Shown here one piece after another: positions 23,601 to 34,152 of a stretch of 64,000 nucleotides of DNA. The DNA comes from Rhizopus sp. PT2906. Its lineage: Eukaryota; Mucoromycota; Mucoromycetes; Mucorales; Rhizopodaceae. The position numbers and the translations under genes were made by a program. Below the pieces are notes generated by a model. That model was given only the letters and a program-made list of their open reading frames with translations. It was not told where the DNA came from and ran no database searches. The stretch lies in NCBI GenBank assembly GCA_025529335.1, contig JAMYHX010000050.1, positions 1-64,000 of the forward strand. The letters are read 5' to 3'. The first letter of the stretch is position 1. Each line of letters begins with the position of its first letter.

Positions 23601-26354
23601 TACTGCTGGTACTTTCTTTATTTTTCGTTTTATCTTTCTTCCCATCCTGTGAGGCCTTTTTGAAACCTCCGCTCATTCCTGTATATATAACAAAATTATG
23701 AATGCTCCTGTAGAGACCTTATTATGATATACGTACCTTCTTTATTATTTTCTTCAACTTCTCCATCCTGGGGTCTGTTCACGTAAGGTGTTAACATGAG
23801 CCATCTCTTCCAAGCTTCTTCCCATGCTGCGAAGCAACTCGGTGTGTGATGTGGAAGCATCTGTAGACATTTTCGAAACCGCTTTTGCTGAGCCTTTCTT
23901 CCAACAAATCTGTAATTATCTACCGAAAGATCTTCATAGACCTCCAGATTACATGCTAAAGTGGCTTGATTGGGGCCTTCTTCACATATGTCAACAATTT
24001 TTGCTTCCTGACACATGATTCTAATACAGACAGATGCTTCATCACAGACTTCCTTATGAGCAGAGCACAAAAATATTAAAAGGGCAATTTCCAATGATAT
24101 AGATGCCTGTATTCTTTCCTTGACATTTGTTGTTTCTATATTGAATAGTGCCTAGAGTATACAGAATGAACACCAACTCCTATTAACAACTGGGCCAAAC
24201 TCACCTGTTTATGCTTCAAATACACACTTCGGGTTTTTAGCAATTTTATTGTAACGTTCAATAAAAATCTTTGCATATCTTGTTTTAAAGAAGTATCCAA
24301 CATATGATTCGAAATAGTGACGATAGCAGGGGAAGTTATTTTCCAAAAGTGATACAAATTATTTGAGTCCGTTGTCCAACGTGCTGCAATCTCAGGTTGA
24401 TGTAATTTTATAAGCAACTCTGCGGCATCTTGTCGCACCACCTGTACAGGATGAACTAAAAGAGTAGCAAGTCCATTCATGAATGTACTGTTTTGTTCAA
24501 CTCTATCGAGGTCTTCACCGAAAACTGCCAAGATTGGGTCTGTTCTATAAAGCTTGAGCATATCTACCAACAATTCCACTCGACTTCTATGATTCGTAAG
24601 TACTGACTCTTTCTGCTTGGACATCTCCAGTTGGATCGTTTGCCGCATCAATGACCGAAGCGGCGCACAGATTCCATCGTACAGGGATGACAAAGAAGGG
24701 TTCCAGGGCAAATGATTCTCTTCCAGTACAATCATTAAACACGATTTTACCAAAGCCAGCTTTACAATAATAGGCGCGTTTTCATCAATGCATGGAGGGA
24801 TCAGTGTCTTTATTGCATTTTCCTTGTCGAGTCTGATACGTGATAATAGATAATCTGTGGCTAAAGTTTGATAGTCGATAATATACCCCAACGTGTGCAT
24901 GGTGGATTCCGCATTCGCTAGTTTTGAAAAATTCCATACTTTATCCCTCAAATCCGTCTCAACATCAGCCGCCATCAGTCGTAGTATTGAATCCTCGCTT
25001 GGTGGAACATAAGTCGCTGCTTTACAAACATCTACATAACAAACAGTCGCAAGATCCAAGGCTTTGGTTGTCTGTAGTGATTTCCGTAACAGGTGGATGA
25101 AATTAACACGACGACTAGAAGGTTGATCCATAAATGCCTGCATCAAAAATTCAGGAGAGAGTATGATCAGGATAGTCTGTAATGGCCAAAGGATCGATCG
25201 TTTTTTCGAATTATCTGCTGTAGAGTTGCACATATCAAAAAGTAGTTCGGAGTCGGGTAATTCATCAACAGTGCACACTTGAGCAAATTCTTCTGGGTAT
25301 AATTCTATCCATCTCCAGATGGATTTCCTCAGTAGTTTTGAGAATAGTAATTTTCCTTGTGTTTTCATATGCAAATAGTATGGGATCAATTCTGATAGAT
25401 CTACAGTTAGTCTAAAATGGGTAATGGATCAAGATATCTCTACCTTTGAACACGACCTTTAGCCTTTCCTTATTAAGACAGATGCACTCTAACATTCTGA
25501 TTTCAGGTGGAATATCTTCTGTATTGTTCGAATGTGTGGAACCTAATCTTAAAACAGCGCTTTTGATTTTGGCGTAACAAGCGTCCCAGTTACTTGAACT
25601 GACATAATATATAATCTTTGCTGAGGCTTTGTATATTTCGGTGATCAAGCTCAACTTCATCTGCCCATAGGTATATTTTGTACCATCGAAATCATATATC
25701 GGGTGCGGCGTTATTTCTGAATTAGTTTCTTCTATTAAATGATACTGTGTGATATATCGACTCATTAGGACAAGTATAAAGGTCACAAGCGGCGCATCTA
25801 ATGGTGGTAAGTTGAGTCTAAGTTCGTTAGATGGTCTCTCTGGGTGTTTTTCTTTTTCCTGCTCGCAGTAATAATGCCAGTGATGTTGCATACATGCAGA
25901 TAATAAACGAAGTACAAACAGTTTCGACTGCATAATATCCACTGGTACATTTTGTTCATAAATTTGATGTGTCTATTATTGTTATTTTCGAATGAGATAT
26001 ATTAAGCAATGTCTTGAATAAAAAGCTGTACCTTTGATACATTCTCTAATACATAGCCTAGAGTATTTGCTATAGTCGGTAGTCTATACTTTGATACTTC
26101 GATAAGGGCAGCAACTACATAAAATGGTAAGCAATGCCAATTTGTTTCTGTACGAGAGACGCTTATTCACCAGTTTGTTTCACAATGGGATCTTGTTCTA
26201 CTGCTTCTATGGGCTGTCCCGATTTATATGGCAACTATTATATGTTTAGCCTTTGCTGCGACACACAAGTCAGCGTGTGTGTGAAAAAGTCTCAACTTAC
26301 TCGGATCGCTACACGATGAACGAGATTACCAATGAGTTTTGCGCTTGTTCTCAT
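17623..26354 (-). CDS. Neurofibromin/IRA-type Ras GTPase-activating protein, about 20 exons
   Basis: Giant RasGAP that switches off Ras. ATG at 26354 (MRTSAKLIGNLVHRVAIR), stop TAA at 17623-17625, roughly 2,600-2,750 aa. The N-terminal half is helical-repeat-like sequence. The RasGAP domain lies at about 22060-21400: ATLFRGTTIATRIL supplies the arginine finger, followed by LLPAIEKICALPNDQLTWEL and the FLRMFGPAILSPEN signature. A Sec14-like lipid-binding module follows (RSQHIFYIGGKSKEGRPVFY, VLVDATGFTLANALPIHWIT; about 21150-20600), then a PH-like segment (about 20550-20180) and a long helical C-terminus to VNAKLASKLLGAITEHQ. This RasGAP-Sec14-PH order is that of NF1 and yeast Ira1/2. Introns are about 50-60 nt. 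Start choice rests on the short first exon and is slightly less certain than the rest. Confidence 0.93.
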
Positions 26355-26395
26355 TTAAAATGACGAGAAATAAAAAAGTACGCCTATGAAGTATT

Positions 26396-26500
26396 ATTTA
26401 TATAAGATGAAGGTATAAATGGAAAAAAGCGAGGAAAAAGAAAAAAGGAGGAAAAAAGAGGTAAAAAAAAAAAGAGAAAAGAAAAAGAAAAAGAGATATT
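26396..26500. repeat. Long polypurine (A/G) tract upstream of the neurofibromin gene
   Basis: About 100 bases on the plus strand are almost entirely A and G. On the coding strand of the neurofibromin gene this is a C/T-rich block just upstream of the ATG, typical of fungal promoters and 5' leaders. No unit repeats cleanly. Confidence 0.6.
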
Positions 26501-26687
26501 AAAAAAGGGAGTGTATGTTTTGTGTATTTGACACACCAGAATTCCCCCATGTCTTCATTACCAACCTAAGAAATTTCCCTTTTTCTGATAAGCACCGAGG
26601 TACCATAATCCAGTACAACCATTGTGCTTGATTGCGCGGATCAGTTAGTTCATATTCTTTATCAACGGTAGAAAAAACAACATCCAT
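26499..26687 (-). CDS. Hypothetical 62-aa ORF
   Basis: ATG at 26687 begins MDVVFSTVDKEYELTDPRNQ and continues AQWLYWIMVPRCLSEKGKFL. Composition looks protein-like rather than AT-driven, and a TATA-like AATATAAATG lies about 45 bp upstream. It sits downstream-facing against the neurofibromin promoter. No domain recognised; could be a fragment of a decayed gene. No partner exon was found. Confidence 0.25.
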   Translation of the reverse strand: MDVVFSTVDKEYELTDPRNQAQWLYWIMVPRCLSEKGKFLRLVMKTWGNSGVSNTQNIHSLF

Positions 26688-26699
26688 TGAGATACTCCA

Positions 26700-29396
26700 T
26701 TCCTTCAAGGCAAACTGGCATTACGTCATTTATATTCTTTAATGCTTTATGATTTATTAGATATATCTGTTCAAGCTCTTGAATTGAACATTTGTCAGCA
26801 CAATAACTTTTTTTTTCTTACTATTCGACATTGTCAGGGAAGCATGATTGACATGTTACACGTATTGGCCAAAAAGAGTAAAAACTAGCTCTTCTCGATT
26901 GCCACAAACTATCACAAGATCTGTCATGCTCTCATGGTGACGGTTTCTATGACTACACTTGATACAATGAAAAGGAGAGATAAAGGTAGCTGTACCTATC
27001 CAGATCTCCATTGGTTACCTCATTTCTTCTAGAGTATTAATATATTGTTACTATTCGCACTAAATCCTCATAGTGTTTGAGCAATTTCTAATAGCGAACA
27101 TTCTGTTCTTTAATAGTGAATTAGGCATCAAAAGCGCGTGTTTTGTAATAGAAACTATAATATCATTTAGTGAAACCGTGCACAAGTTGCTAAACTATAA
27201 ATTTCCTGAATGAAAGCTGCTATATTCTCGTATTGATCGAAAGGTTTTTTTTATACTGCATTCTACACAAGGGTGCTACAGATTCGTTTATGAAGCACTG
27301 CGGTATTTTAATCGCCTTTAAATCTGCGGTTTGTTTAGAATTAATAAATCGGGCATTTGTTACGTTTGTGCCATTACCATTGAAGGATTTCACAAAAAAT
27401 TGATGCATGCTAACTCAGTTAAAGCAGAAAAAAAAAAGAGAGGGAGCTCTAATTATATCTAAGTAATTCACTCTTGACATCAACTCTATCGTTTGTATAA
27501 TCCTTGGTGTAAACTAATTATTGACACAAAGTCTCGTGGCACTCTGTGAATGGGTCCACGAATTTAAAGCTTAAAGTGAGATTAGTGCTATGCAAATTAA
27601 CTGTCTTACCTTTCAAAGAGGCTTTTCAATTGAATCTAGAAGAAAAGAATTGATTACTGTGATAAAGATAAATATTAAGCTATTTCCCACTAATGTTAAA
27701 AATAAAACAATGTCTATAAATAACCATGATACTATTATGGTAATAGCTTTGCACCTCAGTAATAACTTTATGATCTGCCTATATTTTCACATCTATACAT
27801 CATCAATTATTTAAAGAAAGACTACTTGGAAGGTTAATTATGACTTGTACACAGTCCAAATGATTGTCGATAAACAATCCGCAAATGGCGTGACATTCTT
27901 ATAGTTTGTAACACAGGCCCTTGAAAACCCTACGCTATGCTTTCCTTATTTCTACAAAGAGTCCATAATTAGAAGGTACTTTTGACACAATGTCAAATCC
28001 CTCAGAGTGGGAATGAGCTGTATGACTAGCTTATGGTATACGTAGAGCAATATATTGTATATATTGACTGTCTAACTTAAAACAAACACCTACGGATATA
28101 TCCCTAGTATTTCCATCCTCATAGTGTGGGAATGGTCTAATGAAAGGGAAATCATGGACATCAAATAATAAAAGTGTGAATAAATTTTCGTAAATTAAAT
28201 CACATGCGTACAGAATATAAGTGGTTATCCTGTATCTCATTCAAACATTGAATCCACAGGCTACAACGCTGATTTATAGGGAAACATCTCTCTTATTACT
28301 TGCAATCAACATTTACCAAGTATTTGTTCATCAGCTCTTGTTGATGTGTGTTACTTTTGTCATTTTTAAAGCAATATTCATTTTACTGATCTTTTTTGGA
28401 CTTAAGATTTGATACAACATAAGATGTCTAGATCTGTGTATTACTAAAATGTAAAAGCCGTCTTTTTTAACGCATTTTCCCGAGCACTTTTTCGGAACAG
28501 AATAGATTCACTGTAACTAGCTTTATTATCCAATAAGTCGCGCCCCGAGTAATGGACTGGGAGCTTCATGTCGATCTCTTTGGGGGGATCAATTGAGTTC
28601 GTATAAAGTAACAACAATATTTTCGTGTAATTGACCTTGATTTGCAATGACTTTCAGTATAAACTGTATTCCTCGCAGAATGAAATGACAAACGGATACG
28701 CAAGAAATGGTCATGAAATCGTAAATTTACTTATTTTGGAAGGAACCTCATCTTTGTTCGAATTGTTACACAATAATATATTTGTATGCTGTGAGCCATG
28801 GCTTTAAAAACCTTTGTAAAAGCCATAATCACACACGGGCGTACTTCCCATCAACTATTTAAGACCTGTGCTCGTATCAAAAGAACGAGAAACTTTATTA
28901 TCCCGCTTTAATAATAGGTAACACCATTGTTTGTGCTACCATTCAACGTGTTTCTCAAAGCATTGTCAAGTTTCAATCCATGTTTTACAACCGAAATCTC
29001 GTGTTTTTGAAGAGCATTCATATCTTTCTATTTCCAATACTGAAATCCAAAGACTCGGTAATATAAGGATCTTCTCTATTTGAACGGTCAATTCATATTT
29101 CTCTAAGAATCAAGTCTGTCGGTTCCATTCCTTCTACAGTTACCTGTCTATCTGATCCCCGCGAACCATAAAAACACACACGCCTCCTAAAAGAAAGATA
29201 CCAACCTCTGAGCTCTAAACTTATTTCAAAAGATTTCGAGATCTAAAATGTGAAAGTCCTCTCAAGTCAAGCTGCTACTACCTTCAGTCTTCTAAAAATC
29301 AAGCTCTTACACACATTTATTTTCTCATAGTCAAAAAAGAAAAACAAGAACACAGTTACCCTGTAGCTTATATTTTATTCAGAGCATTAAGGCACT
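26700..29396. other. Gene-poor region with possible decayed ORFs
   Basis: About 2.7 kb without a convincing gene. Short frames include 27220-27408 (minus, beginning MHQFFVKSFNGNGTNVTNAR) and 28444-28647 (minus, containing DMKLPVHYSGRDLLDNKAS and SILFRKSARENAL). The second has protein-like composition and may be a remnant of a transposon-borne protein, but no domain is identifiable. No RNA gene recognised. Confidence 0.35.
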
Positions 29397-29442
29397 CATG
29401 GAAGGTTGCGTGGCTTCGGATGGCACCATGTAGCCTTCCATG
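29397..29442 (+). other. 17-bp hairpin with only G-U wobbles as plus-strand RNA
   Basis: Left arm 29397-29413 (CATGGAAGGTTGCGTGG) and right arm 29426-29442 (CCATGTAGCCTTCCATG) are separated by 12 nt. All 17 positions pair if transcribed from the plus strand: 14 Watson-Crick and three G-U. On the minus strand the three would be A-C mismatches. This could be a small structured RNA, a hairpin precursor or the tip of a MITE. No flanking gene claims it. Confidence 0.45.
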
Positions 29443-29756
29443 GTCTACCGTTTTCAGTTTATCCTGCTAAAGTATTATAACAGTTAGTTCATTTGCTTGT
29501 TTCCTTTGCTTATCTATTACTTACGAAATGGTGCTTGACACTCTGGCATATAAACAAATTACGCTCCACGCTGAAACTGATCCCCCAACGCGCCCCTTAC
29601 CATCATTTTTCTTTTCTGCAGATTATTGTTAGTAGAAGCTTTGATCATATATTTATATATACAGTACTTACATATCGTTTGTCTTCACGTGGTTGAAGCA
29701 TCAAGAGCTTTAGCGTGGAGCTACTTTCAATTGCAAGTGGGCATGGCTGCAGCTCG

Positions 29757-30035
29757 TCAGTAGCGTTGATTTTTTGCTTCTGAATGAAGGCTCCTATACT
29801 CTTCCTCGTCTCTGCTCTTTTTCATGCTAAGCATATCCATGAGTTGTAGGAGCCTCAAAATCGTCGCTGCTGTGTCTGCTGCAATTGTGGGACTTGTCGG
29901 ACAGCGGTGCCCAGTTGATCTGTACGCCATAGTCGGCTTGAAGCCGTCTACAACCTCTTCATTGGACATGTAGTCTAGAAGCATCTTTTTCTTGCTCTTG
30001 AGAGGCTTCTGTGAATGGTTCTTTGGTATCACCAC
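29757..30035 (-). pseudogene. Unrecognised ORF fragment next to a Tc1 relic
   Basis: An open minus-strand frame of 92 codons without an N-terminal ATG (first Met in MLLDYMSNEEVV). It reads QKPLKSKKKMLLDY, VDGFKPTMAYRSTGHRCPTS and ATILRLLQLMDMLSMKKSRD. Composition is protein-like and the local DNA is richer in G+C than its surroundings, so it is probably the remains of a coding sequence. It is adjacent to a Tc1-type transposase relic and may belong to the same or a nested element. No family recognised. Confidence 0.3.
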
Positions 30036-30198
30036 AGACTTTCTCTTGTAGATGGTGACGTGTTTGATGAGATAATCATTATAATAACTCGAGTATAATC
30101 TTACAGTAGAGTATACATTGTACTTTACATTCCTCTATCGCATCTGATAAGAATAACTTATAATAATAGCTATAGTAGCCACTAATAAAACAATAATA

Positions 30199-30760
30199 AG
30201 CTGAGATTACGATCTCCCAACAGACTGTAATCAACTACTTGAGGGAGCTGGGCTTTAGATCGTACTTTGCTGCACATAAGCCATCTCTTAAAGAAGCAAA
30301 CAAAAAGAGAAGACTCCGTTGGCCATGGTTCATGTCAACTGGGCTCAAGAACAGTGAGAAAGCGTGGTTTGGTCGGATGAATCACGTTTTACGATAGGGT
30401 CAGAGCTATTCGTAAAGTGGGAGAAAGATACGAGGCTCGTCATGTTAAGCCCACAACAAACTGGGGACACGGAAGTGTTATGATATGGAACTGTTTTTGG
30501 GCAGGAGGCTTTGGGCCTTTGGTAATCGTTGATCGTCCTGATTTTCAGGACATGTACATTGCCATTTTGGCCAAGAGCTTTCACCCTTGGTTCAAAAACC
30601 TACTAGATGAAGAAGAGATGGATTTTGTCTTCCAAAAAGATGGCGCAAGTTGCCATACTGGTGGCTACGCAAAATGGTGGAAAGAGGCCCATCAAATAAG
30701 AGGTTTTGAATACTGGCCTGCCCTTCTCCAATAGAATGTCAGAAAAGAGGCACATTCCTT
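30199..30760 (+). mobile_element. Tc1/mariner-type transposase relic, frameshifted and 3'-truncated
   Basis: The reading passes through three frames. The first, from about 30199, gives SQQTVINYLRELGFRSYFAA and HKPSLKEANKKRRLRW. A second gives VVWSDESRFTIGSELFVK with the first catalytic Asp. The third, 30417-30734, gives VGERYEARHVKPTTNWGHGS, VMIWNCFWAGGFGPLVIVD and FVFQKDGASCHTGGYAKWW with the second catalytic Asp. It stops after FEYWPA, where Tc1 proteins continue into the QSPDLNPIE-type segment bearing the third acidic residue, and that part is missing. The N-terminal HTH is also absent. Not functional. Terminal inverted repeats were not identified. Confidence 0.85.
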
Positions 30761-33242
30761 AGCAACAAAAAAATTCATGCAGCAGTTCTAACTCAGGACC
30801 GCCCTTTTTTGTCTTTTCAAGATCACAGATGTAAACAGACGAAAAGTATAAAAGAAGGTCTTTTTTCACTATTTTTTTCTCTTTCAAGCTTTTCTGGTTT
30901 GCCCGAATTCCGATAGTAACCTTTATGATGCTTGAGAAAGTAGGTAGCCTTTCTCTCAGAAGGGAGAGATTAGCTTATTACAATTTTTATAAAGTTACTT
31001 CGGTGACTAACCTTTATTACTTCGGAAACGCTGCCCCTTGTGATTGTGGCTACAATGCAACAGGGTGAGCTATAAATTAATGTAAATGAAAAAAAATTCT
31101 TAGCAACTACTAAGTAACTAAGCTTATGAGATGGTTTCCATGACAACTTTTCTCGTACGCACTTTATATGTAACAAAACCCTCTCTGTGCAAGTATATAT
31201 TTTTATGGATCGAATCGGGTAAAAGAGATCTCTCGTGTAAGCATCTGTCACTGGTGCTATAATCTTGAAATCGCCTCAGAGCTTCTCTAATGTATAGTAT
31301 CCTTTTTTCATTTGTGTACATTGCTCTTTGAACGTAAGAAGACGTCTAACCACTTCTTTTTATTCTGTGGTGGTATATAATAGCACACTTCTTCTAGTGA
31401 CTGTGCGGCATGTTCCCTTATGATTAAGACGACAGCTGCGCTCCTCAAAAAGCATCAAATTATAAGCCATGAGAGCTGAGGATATCATTATCAGGATCGA
31501 AATTCAAATGCGTCATTTTGCTAAATCCGGTAGTTGACAAAAGGTTCCCTTCGCTTTCACAATAAATGGATAGTTTGAGTTTATCTTAACATTCTAAAGA
31601 ATTTGCCATAGAAACGTAGCTTCAAGATTATTCCAGCTAAATGTCTTTATGTAGTTACTTTACTATTACAAAGAAGAGAAGAAAAGGAAAAGGAAAAAAT
31701 TTTCTTACCTTTGAGAGCCTTATATTCGAGCTCTGCGTATAGAAAGAAGAGTCTACAAAAATAGGACATTATTTTATTACAGATAAGGAAAGATTGTGAG
31801 CTGCCTGCATAGTAAATCACTATAATGTTTACCTGACACCTTTTCTTTGCTTAAGGCGTAGGCGACAAATATATACTGTATAGCAGGGCATCGTCTTCAT
31901 GATCTTAACTACAGCGACTGAAACAAAGCGAACAGGACGAGAACCGCGCGTGGCCTGTTTCTGTATCGTATCCTTTCGTGCCCTCGAACACCTTAAAGGC
32001 GCTGTAAAGCAGACTGTAGCCAATTTCTTTGCTAACCAAGGATATGTTGATCTTGGCGACTTCCCTGAGCCCTTTCCCGTCAAAAAGACATGAGCTCCAT
32101 TTAATGTTCTCCCAATAGCCTCCCTTCCTGAGATCCACTTCTTTGTCCCTCTCTCCAAGCCACAGCATTTTGGGTTTTTAGATACTTCTTTCATTCTTTG
32201 AACTCTCCAGGAAAAACTGATACAATAAATCACCACGTATCCATGATGGTCATATGTATTTTATAAATAAAATGTCTTTAATCGTATATCAGGGCATCAA
32301 TACTCTACCTAATGTCTACCTGTATGCTTTCTTATATTTTTGTTACCAAAATATTTTATCATTATGAATCAAGTAGCACTCGTTCCCTAAAGAATCGTGC
32401 TAGTGATCTCTTTGCCTCTCTTTAAACTAAATACCCATTTTAACCTTTACTTGAAAAGTTTTCCGTGAAATAGTACCCTCTGAATAAAGCTTTTAAGAAA
32501 CCAACACTTGTATAACTTTACCCTCACACTTGCTACTTACAAGTGCTAAGCTTATGTAATTTGTTTAAAATATCTAAAGGTTTTGTATATTAGCCTCATT
32601 ATATGCTATTGCAAATCAATGCAGAATGAAAATGACAAATCTTGAAGACGACCAAAAGCATCCACAGCTCCTCTGTTGTATCATACAAATCTGACTATGA
32701 CGTAATTTATATAGTATAATGTAAAATGAGAATCAGCTGTTTCTCAAAGAGATACTTGTATGTATGTTATGTTATTGAAGTTTTAGGATCCCTTGTAGCA
32801 TGTCTCAATTGCTGTTAACGATGAATTGATGAACCAAGCATTAATGTAAGATTCAGCCAGAATCACCAATCATAATGAAGATATGATGTTGATCATTGCT
32901 TCTTTATCTTTAGATGAAATCGCTATTTTAACTATTCTTTTTATGGTCATAGAGATCTTAAAGTTTACATTTATAGAAAGCAAAGAGATAAAAAGTAGGA
33001 CAAGCTTTAATATATGAACAGCTTTAGAGCAATAAGTGGAGCACACTACGCTAAAGTATACCCAGCTGTAGAATATAATATATGCAACAATTAGACAGCT
33101 ATTCTATTTATCTTCTATTGTTCTACTCTTGAGAAAAACACTGGTTTCTAAGTCAGAAATAGAAACTGACTTCAAAAGTGTTTCAGACCTAAGGGGTTTA
33201 CCATTCAGTGATCGTCTGAAACACAAACATTGGTGTGGTGTC
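30761..33242. other. Gene-poor region with a GC-richer multi-frame relic at 31829-32236
   Basis: No confident gene. A locally GC-richer island at about 31890-32170 is open in two minus-strand frames (one with WENIKWSSCLFDGKGLREVA, one with HVFLTGKGSGKSPRSTYPWL) and one plus-strand frame (HLKGAVKQTVANFFANQGYV). Such multi-frame openness suggests a young relic of a coding element, but none of the frames matches a family I know. The rest is AT-rich spacer. Confidence 0.35.
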
Positions 33243-33716
33243 ATGGATAAAAGTTCAATTAGCGAACAGTATAAGATTGTTAAAAAAAGAACGGTTATTT
33301 TTTTTCTACTTTTTCTTCACATGTCCTCATACACCTCAAGGTTTACAGAACTTGATATATATTCCTCTGAATTCGTGCTTCGGGAGGTTGTAACAACAAA
33401 TTCATCTACTCAATCGTCCTCTATATACTGCAATCCCTATTTCGCCAATTCTGATCCAATACTACAAGGCAAGAGTAGTAGTTCACTAGCCAAGCATTAC
33501 TTGACTATACCTGAAAATAGTCGGCCAATTGATTTTTCAGCAGATCAAAGGTCAACTTTGCCCTTACCTCCGTTATGCTCATCATCGCAGCCTAATTCAA
33601 CAGAAAAGCATTTCCAGTCCTTAGCAAAGAGGTTTAAACGCTTTCTACACTCAATATCTACACCAAGACTTAAGTCTTCCTTTTCTTCATCATCCTCTTA
33701 TTCATTTTCAAATTAA
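33243..33716 (+). CDS. Serine-rich hypothetical protein
   Basis: First ATG at 33243 (MDKSSISEQYKIVKKRT); a second in-frame ATG at 33321 (MSSYTSRFTELDIYSSEF) is an equally plausible start, giving 131 aa. The protein is about one quarter Ser, with KHYLTIPENSRPIDFSADQ, a short Pro patch (TLPLPPLCSSS), a basic segment (KHFQSLAKRFKRFLHSIS) and a poly-Ser tail. No intron and no known domain. Likely disordered and possibly phosphorylated. An AATAAT/ATAATAAAG context follows the stop. Function unknown. Confidence 0.5.
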   Translation: MDKSSISEQYKIVKKRTVIFFLLFLHMSSYTSRFTELDIYSSEFVLREVVTTNSSTQSSSIYCNPYFANSDPILQGKSSSSLAKHYLTIPENSRPIDFSADQRSTLPLPPLCSSSQPNSTEKHFQSLAKRFKRFLHSISTPRLKSSFSSSSSYSFSN

Positions 33717-34152
33717 CAATAACTGTTCTGTAACCATTGTAAATAACAATATAATGATAATAAAGCTTGATGTGCTGGTTACACGTCACGTAGGTTACGT
33801 TTCATTTTATGCAATCCGTTGCGATATATACCTTGATTTTCATTCTGTAACCATGGTTTCAGGCTACGTCCTAAATATACGAATGCGGCTGCGCAGCAAC
33901 TGATGTGGAATGCAATTTGTGTCTTTATAGATCCCTTGGGAATACTTCTTATTACTTTATATGAAGAATAAATGAGGCTGACGAATAATAACTGTATACA
34001 TTGTTAGTGTGTTTAAAAGACTGCAACAGTGATTATGCGTCTGTGCACCGGATAAATAATTTAGTCTCTTTAAGCGATCACTTAAAGACACTGTTTTGGA
34101 TCAATCACCACGTGTTAACTTTATTTTCCCACTTTTTTTATCAGTAACTGTA
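33717..34152. other. Intergenic, no feature seen
   Basis: About 435 bp between two plus-strand genes. It holds the 3' end of the Ser-rich ORF and the promoter of the ELMO gene. No ORF or repeat recognised. Confidence 0.4.
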
